Positions 35,348 through 46,481 of a DNA stretch of 64,000 nt are shown piece by piece. The position numbers were made by a program, and so were the translations under genes. The notes beneath the pieces were generated by a model. The model was not told where the DNA came from. It saw nothing but the letters and a program-made list of their open reading frames with translations, and made no database searches. Position 1 is the first letter of the stretch. Every line of letters begins with the position of its first letter. The DNA comes from Delphinapterus leucas (taxonomy: Eukaryota > Chordata > Mammalia > Artiodactyla > Monodontidae): contig NW_022098069.1 in NCBI RefSeq assembly GCF_002288925.2, forward strand, positions 69,458,758 through 69,522,757, given 5' to 3'.

Positions 35348-36253
35348 ATGAAAAGGCAGAGGGCTATGTACCAGTTGAAGGAACAAGATAAAACCCTACA
35401 AAAACAACTAAATGAAGTGGAGATAGGCAACCTTCCAGAAAAATAATTCAGAATAATGATAGTGAAGATGATCCAGGACCTCGGAAAAAGAATGGAGGCA
35501 AAGATGGAGAAGATGCAAGAAATGTTTAACAAAGACCTAGAAGAATTAAAGAACAAAAAAACAAAGATGAACAATACAATAACTGAAATGAAAAATACAC
35601 TAGAAGGAATCAATAGCAGAATAACTGAGGCAGAAGAACGGATAAGTGACCTGGAAGACAGAATGGTGGAATTCACTGCTGCAGAACAGAATAAAGAAAA
35701 AAGAATGAAAAGAAATGAAGACAGCCTAAGAGACCTCTGGGACAACATTAAACGCAACAACATTCACATTATAGGGGTCCCAGAAGGAGAAGAGAGAGAG
35801 AAAGGACCCGAGAAAATATTTGTAGAGAATATAGTTGAAAACTTCCCTAACATGGGAAAGGAAATAGCCACCCAATTCCAGGAAGCGCAGAGAGTCCTGT
35901 ACAAGGTAAACCCAAGGAGAAACACGCCGAGACACATAGTAATCAAATTGGCAAAAATTAAAGATAAAGAAAAATTATTGAAAGCAGCAAGGGAAAAATG
36001 ATGAATAACATACAAGAGAACTTGCATAAGGTTAACAGCTGATTTCTCAGCAGAAGCTCTACAAGCCAGAACAGAGTGGCATGATATACTTAAAGTGATG
36101 AAAGGGAAGAACCTACAACCAAGATTACTCTACCCGGCAAGGATCTCATTCAGATTCAATGGAGAAATGAAAAGCTTTACAGACAAGCAAAAGCTAAGAG
36201 AATTCAGCACCACCAAACCAGCTCTACAACAAATGCTAAAGGAACTTCTCTAA
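35348..36253 (+). pseudogene. L1 ORF1 (ORF1p), disabled by three nonsense codons
   Basis: ORF1p is the RNA-binding trimeric chaperone of L1, cytoplasmic, coating L1 RNA. The frame from ATG 35348 to TAA 36251-36253 is 302 codons, about the usual length. No indel is needed, but there are three in-frame stops: TAA at 35444 (codon 33) and tandem TGA TGA at 35999 and 36002 (codons 218-219). A 181-residue stretch from the internal Met at 35456 stays open. It contains a heptad-rich coiled coil (roughly codons 45-140, with EELKNKK and EERISDLEDRM) and the start of the RRM (IIGVPEGEE). The basic C-terminal domain lies after the double TGA. Tandem TGA suggests decay after insertion. Confidence 0.9.
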
Positions 36254-37631
36254 GTGGGAAACACAAGAGAAGAAAAGCACCTACAAAAACAAACCCCAAA
36301 CAATTAAGAAAATGGTAATAGGAACACACATATCGATAATTACCTTAAACATGAATGGATTAAATGCTACATCCAAAAGACACACGCTCACTGAATGGAT
36401 ACAAAAACAGGAACCGTATATATGCTGTCTACAAGAGACCCACTTCAGACCACACATACAGACTGAAAGTGAGGGGATGGAAAAAGATATTCCATGCAAA
36501 TGAAAATCAAAAGAAAGCTGGAGTAGCAATACTCTTATCAGATAAAATAGACTTTAAAATAAAGAATGTTACAAGAGACAAGGAAGGACACTACATAGTG
36601 ATCAAGGGATCGATCCAAGAAGAAGATATAACAATTATAAATATATGTGCACCCAACATAGGAGCACCTCAATACATAAGGCAACTGCTAACAGCTATAA
36701 AAGAGGGAATCGACAGTAACAGAATAATAGTGGGGGACTTTAACACCTCACTTACACCAATGGACAGATCATGCAAACAGAAAATTAATAAGGAAACACA
36801 AGCTTTAAGTCACACTATAGGCCAGATAGATTTAATTGATATTTATAGGACAGTCCATCCAAAAACAGCAGATTACACTTTCTTCTCAAGTGCGCACGGA
36901 ACATTCTCCAGGGTAGATCACATCTTGGGTCACAAATCAAGCCTCCGTAAATTTAAGAAAATTGAAATCATATCAAGCATCGTTTCTGACCACAGCGCTA
37001 TGAGATTAGAAATGAATTACAGGGGAAAAAATGTAAAAAACACAAACACATGGAGGCTAAACAATACGTTACTATATAACCAAGAGATCACTGAAGAAAT
37101 CAAAGAGGAAATCAAAAAACACCTAGAGACAAATGACAATGAAGACATAACGATCCAAAACCTGTGGGATGCAGCAAAAGCAGTTCTAAGAGGGAAGTTT
37201 ACAGCAATACAATCCTACCTCAAGAAAAAAGAAAAATCTCAAGTAAACAATCTAACCTTACACCTAAAGGAACTAGAGAAAGAAGAGCAAACAAAACCCA
37301 GAGTTAGTAGAAGGAAAGAAATCATAAAGATCAGAGCAGAGATAAATGAATTACAAACAAAGAAAACAATAGCAAAGATCAATAAAACTAAAAGCTGGTT
37401 CTTTGAGAAGATAAACAAAATTGATAAACCATTAGTAACACTCACCAAGAAAAAGAGGGAGAGGACTCAAATCAATAAAATTAGAAATGAAAAAGGAGAA
37501 GTTACAACAGACACCGCAGTAATACAAAGCATCCTAATAGACTACTACAAGCAACTCTATGCCAATAAAATGGACAACCTGGAAGAAATGGACAAATTCT
37601 TAGAAAGGTATCACCTTCCGAGACTGAACCA

Positions 37632-38058
37632 GGAAGAAATAGAAAATATGAACAGTCCAATCACAAGTAATGAAATTGAAACTGATTAAAAATCTTCCAA
37701 CAAACAAAAGGCCAGGACCAGATGGCTTCACAGGTGAATTCTATGAAACATTTAGAGAAGAGCTAACACCCATCCTTCTCAAANNNNNNNNNNNNNNNNN
37801 NNNNNNNNNNNNNNNNNNNNNNNNNNNNNNNNNNNNNNNNNNNNNNNNNNNNNNNNNNNNNNNNNNNNNNNNNNNNNNNNNNNCTATTTCTTCCTGGTTC
37901 AGTCTCGGAAGAAATAGAAAATATGAACAGTCCAATCACAAGTAATGAAATTGAAACTGATTAAAAATCTTCCAACAAACAAAAGGCCAGGACCAGATGG
38001 CTTCACAGGTGAATTCTATGAAACATTTAGAGAAGAGCTAACACCCATCCTTCTCAAA
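37632..38058. repeat. Direct duplication of 152 bp around the gap
   Basis: 37632-37783 and 37907-38058 appear identical on reading and carry the same 2-base deletion in ORF2, so they are the same allele placed twice. A 25-bp inverted copy of 37618-37642 lies at 37884-37908, right after the N run. Confidence 0.93.
37784..37883. other. Assembly gap (100 N)
   Basis: Exactly 100 N, the usual placeholder for a gap of unknown size. The sequence before it (37632-37783) recurs directly after it (37907-38058), which points to a mis-joined repeat. Confidence 0.98.
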
Positions 38059-40606
38059 CTCTTCCAAAAAATTGCAGAGGAAGGAACACTCCCAAACTCC
38101 GTCTATGAGGCCACCATCACCCTGATACCAAAACCAGACAAAGATACTACAAAAAAAAGAAAATTACAGATCAATATCACTGATGAATATAGATGCAAAA
38201 ATCCTCAACAAAATACTAGCAAGCAGAATCCAAGAACACATTAAAAGGATCATATACCACAATCAAGTGGGATTTATCCCAGGGATGCAAGGATTCTTCA
38301 ATATACACAAATCAATCAATGTGATACTCCATATTAACAAACTGAAGAATAAAAACCATATGATCATCTCAATAGATGCAGAAAAAGCTTTTGACAAAAC
38401 TCAACACCCATTTCTGATAAAACCTCTCCAGAAAGTGGGCATAGAGGGAAGCTACCTCAACATAATAAAGGCCATAATCGACAAACCCACAGCAAACATC
38501 ATTCTCAATGGTGAAAAACTGAAAGCATTTCCTCTAAGATCAGGAACGAGACAGGATGTCCACTCTCACCACTATTATTCAACATAGTTTTGGAAGTCCT
38601 AGCCACGGTAATCAGAGAAGAAAAAGAAATAAAAGGAATACAAATTGGAAAAGAAGAAGTAAAACTGTCACTGTTTGCCGATGACATGATACTATACATA
38701 GAGAATCCTAAAGATGCCACCAGAAAACTACTAGAGCTAATCAATGAATTTGGTAAAGTTGCAGGATACAAAATTAATACACAGAAATCTCTTGCATTCC
38801 TATACATTAGTGATGAAAAATCTGAAAGAGAAATTAAAGAAACACTCCCACTTACCACTGCAACAAAAAGAATAAAATACCTAGGAATAAACCTACCTAG
38901 GGAGGCAAAAGATCTGTATGCAGAAAACTATAAGATGAAAGAAATTAAAGATGACACAAACAGATGGAGAGATATACCATGTTCTTGGATTGGAAGAATC
39001 AATATTGTGAAAATGACTCTACTACCCAAAGCAATCTACAGATTCAATGCAATCCCTATCAAATTACCAATGGCATTTTTTACAGAACTAGAATAAAAAA
39101 TCTTAAAATTTGCATGGAGACACAAAAGACCCCGAATAGCCAAAGCGGTCTTGAGGGAAAAAAATGGAGCTGGAGGAATCAGACTCCCTGAGTTCATACT
39201 ATACTACAGAACTACAGTGACCAAGACAATATGGTACTGGCACAAAAACAGAAATATAGATCCATGGAACAGGATAGAAAGCCCAGAGATAAACCCAGGC
39301 ACCTATGGTCAACTAATCTATAAGAAAAGAGGCAAGGATATACAATGGAGAAAAGACAGTCTCTTCAATAAGTGGTGCTGGGAAAACTGGACAGCTACAT
39401 GTAATAGGATGAAATTAGGACACTCCCTAACACCATACACAAAAATAAACTCAAAATGGATTAGAGACCTAAATGTGAGACCGGACACTATAAAACTCTT
39501 AGAGGAAAACATAGGAAGAACACTGTTTGACATAAATCACAGCAAGATCTTTTTTGATCCACCTTCTAGAGTAATGGAAATAAAAACAAAAATAAGCAAA
39601 TGGGACTTAATGAAACTTAAAAGCTATTGCACAGCAAAGGAAATTACAAACAAGATGAAAGGACAACCCTCAGAATGGGAGAAAATATTTGCAAATGAAT
39701 CAATGGACAAAGGATTAATCTCCAAAATATATAAACAGCTAATGTGGCTCAATATTAAAAAAAGAAAAACCCAATCAAAAAATGGGCAGAAGACCTAAAT
39801 AGACATTTCTCCAAAGAAGACATACAGATGGGCAAGAAGTACATGAAAAGCTGCTCAGCATCACTAATTATTAGAGAAATGCAAATCAAAACTACAATGA
39901 GTTATCACCTCACACCAGTTAGAATGGGTATCATCAGAAAATCTACAAACAACAAATGCTGGAGAGGGTGTGGAGAAAAGGAACCCTCTTGCACTGTTGG
40001 TGGAATGTAAATTGATAGAGCTACTATGGAGAACAGTATGGAGATTCCTTAAAAATCTAAAAATAGAATTACCATATGACCCAGCAATCCCACTACTGGG
40101 CATATACCCAGAGAAAACCATAATTCAAAAAGACATATGCACCCCAATGTTCATTGCAGCACTACTTACAATAGCCAGGTCATGGAAGCAACCTAAATGC
40201 CCATCGACAGACGAATGGATAAAGAAGATGTGGTACATATATACAATGGAATATTACTCAGCCGTAAAAAGGAACAAAATTGGGTCATTTGTTGAGACGT
40301 GGATGGACCTAGAGACTGTCAGACAGAGTGAAGTAAGTCAGAAAGAGAAAAACAAATATCGTATATTAACGCATGTATGTGGAACCTAGAAAGATGGTAC
40401 AGATGAACGAGTTTGCAGGGCAGAAATAGAGACACAGATGTAGAGAACAAATGTATGGACACCAAGGGGGGAAAGTGGTGGTGGCGGTGGGGTGGTGGGA
40501 TGAATTGGGAGATTGGATTGACATGTATACACTAATATGTATAAAATGGGTGACTAATAAAAACCTGCTCTATAAAACAATAAATTAAAAAAAGAACAGA
40601 TTTGCT

Positions 40607-40889
40607 TTGAAAATAAAAGTAAAACCAAAAACAATTCATACATATTCTATTCATTTAAATAATTTTCTGTTTGTTTAGTCATATCAAGAAGGTGTCATTA
40701 GGCGTATACATACATAGCAGGAAAGGCATATCCTGCACACTAGGTTACCACTAGGTTACTTTGTGAACTTCCATTATTTACCAACCATCCACTATTAATT
40801 CACATTTCTTGAAGTTGTCCTCTAGAGCCAGTGAGGAATGGTCTCTTAGTAACTGTATGAAGGTTCCTGCGAGAGATAGGACCTGGGAC
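40607..40889. other. Unique sequence
   Basis: Just right of the L1 TSD. Nothing was recognised. Confidence 0.45.
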
Positions 40890-41015
40890 TAGATGAGTGA
40901 GTCTCAAATGTTGCGGTGGAGCTTGTTCACAGATGTCCTGGCCCCAGAGCATCTGTATTTTGACCAAGCTCACCTAGGTGATTCTGGCGTGCATCAGCAT
41001 TTGTGAAATACTCGT
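40890..41015 (+). mobile_element. MER5-like hAT element
   Basis: Order TCTCAAATG, CCTGGCCCCAGAG, then AGGTGATTCTGG resembles the MER5 group of hAT-Charlie MITEs. It is decayed, and the family assignment is from memory. Confidence 0.5.
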
Positions 41016-41069
41016 ATAGGTGACCTATACGATCTTTTTCAACTCTAAGGTTATATGAGCTTATATTGC

Positions 41070-41325
41070 AAAACAGGCAAATAGAATGATCCCTGGGTAT
41101 CACGCCAGGGGGTGGTGCGGGGGGAATTGGTTCCAGGACCAACCCTCACCCAGCCAATCCTGCCCCGCCCCCTCCCCCAACAAAATTCCCGGATGCTCAA
41201 TCCCTCTTATAAAATGCTCTAGAGCAGTTGGCCCTTGGCATCCTCTGCTCCAGCATCCGAGAGATGACCCACGGTTGGCTGAATCCAAGGATGTGGAATC
41301 TGCTAATATGGAAGGCCCAACTGTA
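41070..41325. mobile_element. MER2/Tigger-like element
   Basis: GGAATTGGTTCCAGGACC (near 41120) and the terminal segment CCAAGGATGTGGAATCTG ... GGCCCAACTGTA (to 41325) match the MER2 group. A CAGTTGGCCC start at 41226 pairs with the GGGCCAACTG-like end to form an inverted repeat of about 98 bp. It is decayed, with a large internal deletion. Confidence 0.6.
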
Positions 41326-41647
41326 TGTGTCTTGAAATATCTCAAGATATAGAAGGTCAATCCAGGAAAATAATTAACACATTTTGAAAACCTCTTATAA
41401 AGGAAACCAACATTTTAGTCATTCTTTGTTTCTGGTTTTCTTCGCACTGACTTTGTGTTACCCTTCACGGTCTATATTTGTCCTATTTACATGTGATTCC
41501 CATGCCTTACACAAAGTTTAAGGGCATTTAAGATAAGCTTTATCAAATGGTTCAGAGTTTAGGGCTCAACCCCCTTCCTCTCTGTTGTGTCAACCCACCA
41601 CCTGAAAAGGACAGCTGATCAGAAGGTTTTTGTGAAACAAAGTGAAA

Positions 41648-41697
41648 GTGCTCATTACTTTTGAAAATGTTGGTGCTCATTACTTTTGAGAATGTTG
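41648..41697. repeat. 25-bp tandem duplication
   Basis: Copies 41648-41672 and 41673-41697 (GTGCTCATTACTTTTG...) differ at one base, so the duplication is quite recent. Confidence 0.95.
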
Positions 41698-41701
41698 GTC
41701 T

Positions 41702-41730
41702 ACTAGGTCTACCCCTTGCTTAGACCTAGT
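41702..41730. repeat. 9-bp inverted repeat
   Basis: ACTAGGTCT (41702-41710) and AGACCTAGT (41722-41730) are perfect reverse complements with an 11-base loop, immediately after the tandem duplication. Confidence 0.9.
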
Positions 41731-42210
41731 TATGGTCATAGCAAACCGCAGGGGATTCAAATCAGGGACCTTAGGAGGCTGAGGGCCCAAGCCTGAGCAA
41801 ATCCAGACTGTCCTGCCAAAGCCCACATGGAAGGAGATATCATTCCTCTATTTGCTCCTTTCCAGAGGGCTAGGACCTGTTTTCTGTGTTAGTGGAAATT
41901 AGATCCGTAAGACATGGCAGTGTAAAATAAAACTCCAGGTGGGAGGGTCAACTTAAAAAAATACCGGTTTTCTAATTTAACCTTCTGTTGCCTGGGCAAT
42001 AAGGATATAACCCCAGTGAAGCTAACAGTGCATCTGGAATGAAGTTCTTTCAGGGACCTTGGAGAAGAGAACATTCCGTTTTATAATGTTGAACATGTCT
42101 TTGCCACATGGGTACAACTTGCATAGCCTTGATAGTGAGGAACAACGTTGCTGTTAGTTTTAAAATTATTGGCATACAGTAACTTTATGTTAAAGCTCCT
42201 CCTGGAGTTT

Positions 42211-42255
42211 TATTTCCCTTCCTATGCAGGACTTGCCCGCATAGGAAGGGAAATA
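42211..42255. repeat. Perfect 17-bp hairpin
   Basis: The arm TATTTCCCTTCCTATGC (42211-42227) and its exact complement (42239-42255) flank an 11-base loop. No mismatch is present, and it is not part of a recognised transposon. Confidence 0.95.
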
Positions 42256-43389
42256 GCTGATTCTGAACAGACCACGGCTTTAGCATCAAATTGCTCACGC
42301 CCTCTAAAATGATTAGTTCACTCGTAGAACCAGAATATTATGCCTACTTCTCCCCTCATCTCCATCACAGCTTATCGTTCACTCTTACTGCATTTCTCTT
42401 AAGGCAATGCAATTGCCTTATGGCGGACGTCTTTATGCAGAAAGTCCAGTTCCCAGAAAACAAAATCATGTGTGTGTATGTTTGCACATAATTCGGAGAG
42501 GAGAGAAACAAGGCTGAAGGCTGTTTGCTAAGAGAGGATTATGCTAGCTAAGTTTATTATCTTAATTTCTGCGCCTGTGTCATCAAAAAGTTAGACTGAT
42601 TCAACTTATAAGAACATTCATTATAGAAAGGAAATAAGTCTAGCTCATGGCTGCTCAGCTAATGAATAACGAAAATAGGATAATTTCAAACTGGTGAAAG
42701 AAGACTGTATATAACAAGTATGCTAAACTATATAAAACATCTGAAGTCCTCACCCCAGTCAGCCCATGTACCTAAAACATTACCCTATTCTTTATTCTTG
42801 TGTTGTGGGACATGAAGTCTTAGAATGAGATGTGCTAGTACACAAAATAGAGTAAAATTTCATAAATTTAAACTAAGAAAGAATAACTTTGGTATGAATA
42901 GTAAAACATATTTAAAAACTATTTTTAAAAATAGATAAAACTGACTGTAAAAAACATGCTTTAATTATCCCTAAACAGACATGAGCCGGAACACATTGGA
43001 CTTAACTTAGGGGCTTTTTTAACCTGGCAGTCCTCCACCCTCCTGCACATGGTTTAGAATCACTGCCAGGTGAGCTGATTACCGATGGGAGTGTGTCAGA
43101 CCTGCACTTGGGTGGGGCAGGAAACAAGACTGGGAACTACTGACCCAGATTGGAAAGTTTTAAACATCTTCCAGACGACCTGATTTGTGCCATTCAATTT
43201 CTTTCTATGTGGTACAAAAGAAACCTTCAGCTGGCTGCTGAACTAAAATGGTTATAAATGATTGGAATTATAGGTAATGGAGTTTTAGTTAAAAATTTCA
43301 TTTTTATTTTCTTTGTTTTCAAAGCACACATAATCCCATAATCCCACCACCTAGAGTCACTGTTGTCATTTTGGGTGTACCTCTGTGGC

Positions 43390-43515
43390 AGCTAGCCTGG
43401 ACTAACTGTCCCAGTTTGTCCAGTACTGAGGGGAGTTTCCTGGACATGGGACTTCCAGTGCTAAAACGGAGAAAGTCCTGGGCAAAGCAGAATGAGTTGG
43501 TTGCCTATAGTATTC
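43390..43515. mobile_element. Short MITE-like element with inverted ends
   Basis: The left end CTAACTGTCCCAGTTTGTCC and the right end GGGCAAAGCAGAATGAGTTGG are imperfect reverse complements, suggesting a small non-autonomous DNA transposon. The family is not fixed. Confidence 0.5.
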
Positions 43516-43622
43516 TCCAAAGTGAGACTAACACAAAAACTGCTATCCCAGGCAACCAATGGAAAAGAAATAGAGAACAAACTAGTTGTTTTAAGCTACT
43601 AAGTTTTGGAGTGGTTTGTTTC

Positions 43623-43702
43623 CATCTGTCTGTCTATCTATCTACTACCTATCTATCTATCTGTCTACCTATTTATCGATCTATCATCTATCTATCTATC
43701 TA
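43623..43702. repeat. (TCTA)n/(TCTG)n microsatellite
   Basis: An interrupted tetranucleotide array of about 80 bp. The Y/L/S-repeat frame over it is not a gene. Confidence 0.95.
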
Positions 43703-44027
43703 AAATTGTGCACAGAGCTTTGTAACTGTGCACAGAGGATTTTAAAAATAACAGTATATTATGGACATATTTTCATGTTTTAAAATTGCCCCCTATGACA
43801 TCAATTTTAATGGTTGCCTGGAATTTCATTGAAGGGGGAACCACAATCTAACAACTCCAATATCATTGGACATTTATGTTGCTTCCCATGTTTTACTCTG
43901 GCAAACAATGCTAACCCAAATATCCTCCTAGTTCAATATTTGCATACAAACTCCATGACTACTTTTTAAAGATTCTTAGACGTGTAATATCAAAAGATTA
44001 ATTTGAAGGGTTTTGATGAGTATTTCC

Positions 44028-44242
44028 AAGTGGCCCTTCTTTTTTTAAATGTTTTTTTATTTGGCCGCGCTGGGTCTTAGTTGAGGCACGTGGGATCTTG
44101 GTTGAGGCGTGTGGGATCTTTTAGTTGCGGCATGCGTGTGGGATTTAGTTCCTGACCAGGGATTGAACCCGGGCTGCCCGCAATGGGAGTGCGGCGTCTT
44201 AACCACTGGACCACCAGAGAAGTCCCCCAAGTTGCCCTTCTT
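44028..44242 (-). mobile_element. CHR-type SINE, short old class, antisense, with 14-bp TSD
   Basis: The body is 44042-44228. TSD AAGTGGCCCTTCTT and AAGTTGCCCTTCTT (44028-44041, 44229-44242) differ at one base. Minus frames of 113 and 82 aa pass through it and are SINE-derived. The segment GTGGGATCTTGGTTGAGGCG is repeated inside the body. Confidence 0.92.
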
Positions 44243-44725
44243 AAACGTCGTGCTAATCTGCAGACCCGCTGACCATGTATGAAAATGCTCATTTTGCAAA
44301 CAGTGGCTTTGCAACAGCAAAACAAGCTCCCAAACTCTGTCCACTTGACCGGTTAATGGGACTTTCTTATATTCTACAGTTAGTCTGAGACACACCACAG
44401 TGAGATCCCTCTGGTCGGTTTAAAACTGTGCCATGAGAATATGTCCTGTGCAGCAGTTCCTGATGTTTACATAAATCATTACTTAAGCCCTCAACATCAT
44501 CACATATTTATTTAACGTCCACCGTGGGTAAGAATTGCAACCATGAGCCCTGGTGCAACTTGGACTCTAGGGGAGAGAACAGAGACATAGTTCATAGTAT
44601 CTTTGCCTTGGGAGTATTTTTAGTAACTTACTTCTTTTTCTTGCTCCATAGCTTTATAGAATCAAACTATGGGAAAACAATCCTGCAGTTTAGGAAATTA
44701 AACATTTTACAGTGTGAAATATAAA
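44243..44725. other. Unique sequence
   Basis: Nothing was recognised apart from chance frames. Confidence 0.4.
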
Positions 44726-44729
44726 ATAC

Positions 44730-45160
44730 TTTCATGAAAGAGCACAATACATATGTATGTGTTAACAAATGGTTAAAAAGTGAACTTTTGTGTAACCACC
44801 ATCCAACTCAAGAAGCAGACCATTACTAACACCTGAACACCCCATCCTCACCCCTCCCGTGTATGTGTCCTTATGGAATTGCAATCCTCTTCCTGCCACC
44901 AAAAGGTAACCACCATTGTAACTCTATGGTAATCATTTCCTTTCTTTCTTGCTCTACCATTGTTTAGTTTTGCCTGCTTTTAACTTTATATCAAGAAAAA
45001 TCATAATGAATTATGCTTCTGTTTTTGATTTTCTGTTTTTGCTCAACATTATGTAAGATTCATCTGTTTTATTGTGTGTAGTTGCATAATATTCCACAGT
45101 ATAAATATGCCATAAATTTTAATCCATTCTACTGTTGATGGATTTGGGTTGTTAGCAACC
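44730..45160 (-). mobile_element. L1M 3' region, antisense
   Basis: Phrases such as GTGTAACCACCATCCAACTC (44791) and TCCATTCTACTGTTGATGGA (45123) are antisense L1M 3' landmarks. Confidence 0.75.
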
Positions 45161-45680
45161 TTGGGCTTTTGAGCCAGTCAAGGATTCAGGATGTAACCAT
45201 AGAGCAGATGCTTGGTTAGATTAGATGCATAAATAAATCTAATTTTTTAAAGATATTAGTTCCTTTGCGATGAATTTTTCTCTTCCAGTACTTTCAGCTT
45301 TGATGACTTGCTTAATTTATAGTTTTGATTGTGAATCCTATTATTTTGAATACTCTTTAGTTATAGCTGTTGAATGAGGCTTTTTTCCCTTCCTACCTGT
45401 GGGATTGTGTATTTACAGGAAAGGCCACCACCACAACTGCCCAAGTGCTTTAACTCCTGCCACAGTTGCTGTTCTAGGTGAAAAACTTGGAGAATCCTGG
45501 AAAATCTGTGGGTTCAGAAGTGAGATTGTGTTAAAGGAACTGACCTGGGAAGAGAAAGTAGGTCCACCAAGTTAGAGATTTATTTAGATTAGAAAAGAGT
45601 ATATTTTAAGGAAGCAGCCGGCTCTTGGAAGGTTGGGGAATCATCAGCATGTGGACAAAAAAGGATTTTTTCCTGATTCA
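45160..45680. other. Unique sequence
   Basis: Nothing was recognised. Confidence 0.4.
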
Positions 45681-45840
45681 ACCTGGGTTCAAATCTGTTT
45701 CCACCATATAATGGTTATGTGATAATGAGTGATTTTACTCACGTGAGAATCTCTCTTCTTTTGTAAAACCAGGATGATAAAACCTTTTTTAAAAAAATTA
45801 GAGAATGAATACAGGTGGTTAAGATGGAGTATTTATGATT
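45680..45840 (+). mobile_element. MIR, sense, decayed
   Basis: The order CTGGGTTCAAATCTG (B-box part), TTATGTGATAATGAGTGA, then TTTTGTAAAACCAGGATGAT matches the MIR core in sense orientation. Confidence 0.65.
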
Positions 45841-46179
45841 TGAAGTATATTGAATAGCATGTGAATAAAATTCAGCTATTGGCCTTTAAAAATAACTTTC
45901 AAAGCTTAAGGAATTGTAGATATAAAAATGACAATTTAATTTGGGCTTAAATTCTTCTGATTAGGCATTTTGAAGTGCTTTTAAATCTGACACATTGAAA
46001 AGACTATTGCTCTGTGCCTTTTATTTTTGTCTCTTTAGGTTGGATATTATACTTATCATCATGAACTTTAGTAATGGAATTCCCCACCAGAAAATTGTTA
46101 GAATGTAAGATTAAAATACAGCATTAAATACAAGTGAAAACTTTGTATATAAAAGATAGTATTATCCTTTTTTTTTAAG

Positions 46180-46481
46180 CCTTTTTTTTTTTTTTTTATT
46201 TATTTTTGGCTGCGTTGGGTCTTCGTTGCTGCACACGGCCTTTCTCTAGTTGCGGCAAGCGGGGGCTACTCTGTTGTGGTGCACGAGCTTCTCATTGCGG
46301 TGGCTTCTCTTGTTGTGGAGCACGGGCTCTAGGCACGCGGGCTCTAGACGCAGGCTCGGTAGTTGTGGTGCACGGGCTTAGTTGCTCCACAGCATGTGGG
46401 ATCTTCCCGGACCAGAGCTTGAACCCGTGTCCCCTGCATTGGCAGGCAGATTCTTAACCACTGCGCCACCAGGGAAGCCCC
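46180..46481 (-). mobile_element. CHR-type SINE, long class, antisense
   Basis: It starts with a T-run and ATTTATTTTTGGCTGCGTTG, and ends with the complement of the head (GCGCCACCAGGGAAGCCC). A clear TSD was not found. The 83-aa plus frame is SINE-derived. Confidence 0.92.

Larger units (their letters stand above)
36312..40389 (+). pseudogene. L1 ORF2 (endonuclease-reverse transcriptase), frameshifted
   Basis: ORF2p nicks target DNA and reverse-transcribes L1 RNA. The start at ATG 36312 follows ORF1 by about 60 bp. Domains in order: the AP-endonuclease-like domain (VGDFNTSL near 36730 and catalytic SDH at 36985-36993 visible), then the reverse transcriptase (FADD catalytic motif at 38674-38685), then the cysteine-rich C-terminal part (about 39900-40389). 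Breaks: a frame change near 36430-36475; a 2-base loss giving TAA at 37687; a frame change in an A-rich run near 38145-38195; one near 38555; TAA at 39094; another near 39770-39795; a 1-base loss near 40000. The longest open piece is 441 codons (36364-37689). The 37784-37883 gap and duplicated flank sit between endonuclease and reverse transcriptase and are probably not real. Confidence 0.9.
35255..40606 (+). mobile_element. L1 retrotransposon, nearly complete, with TSD
   Basis: The sense L1 body is about 35267-40594. A 12-bp TSD, AACAGATTTGCT, is present at 35255-35266 and 40595-40606. The element is 5'-truncated about 80 bp before the ORF1 start, so the internal promoter is missing. ORF1, ORF2, a G-rich 3' UTR (40465-40500) and a short A-rich tail follow in the normal order. 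Both ORFs are disabled, so it cannot move on its own. The 100-N gap plus duplicated edges inflate its length here. Confidence 0.95.
41326..43280. other. Unique sequence with small repeats
   Basis: No exon was recognised. A 25-bp tandem duplication, a short inverted repeat and a perfect hairpin are listed separately. A stretch at 43010-43145 loosely resembles a MER5-type element, too weak to name. Confidence 0.45.
43280..44027 (-). mobile_element. Old L1M fragment, antisense, with insertions
   Basis: Landmarks at 43320-43370 and 43740-44020 read as an antisense L1M 3' end, interrupted by a MITE-like element (43390-43515) and a tetranucleotide repeat (43623-43702). Confidence 0.5.

Noticed and set aside
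36364..37689. 441-aa frame as a cellular endonuclease gene
   Set aside because: It is the N-terminal part of L1 ORF2 within a TSD-flanked retrotransposon.
37670..37945. 91-aa frame running through the N gap
   Set aside because: It is an artefact of translating N; the gap flanks are duplicated.
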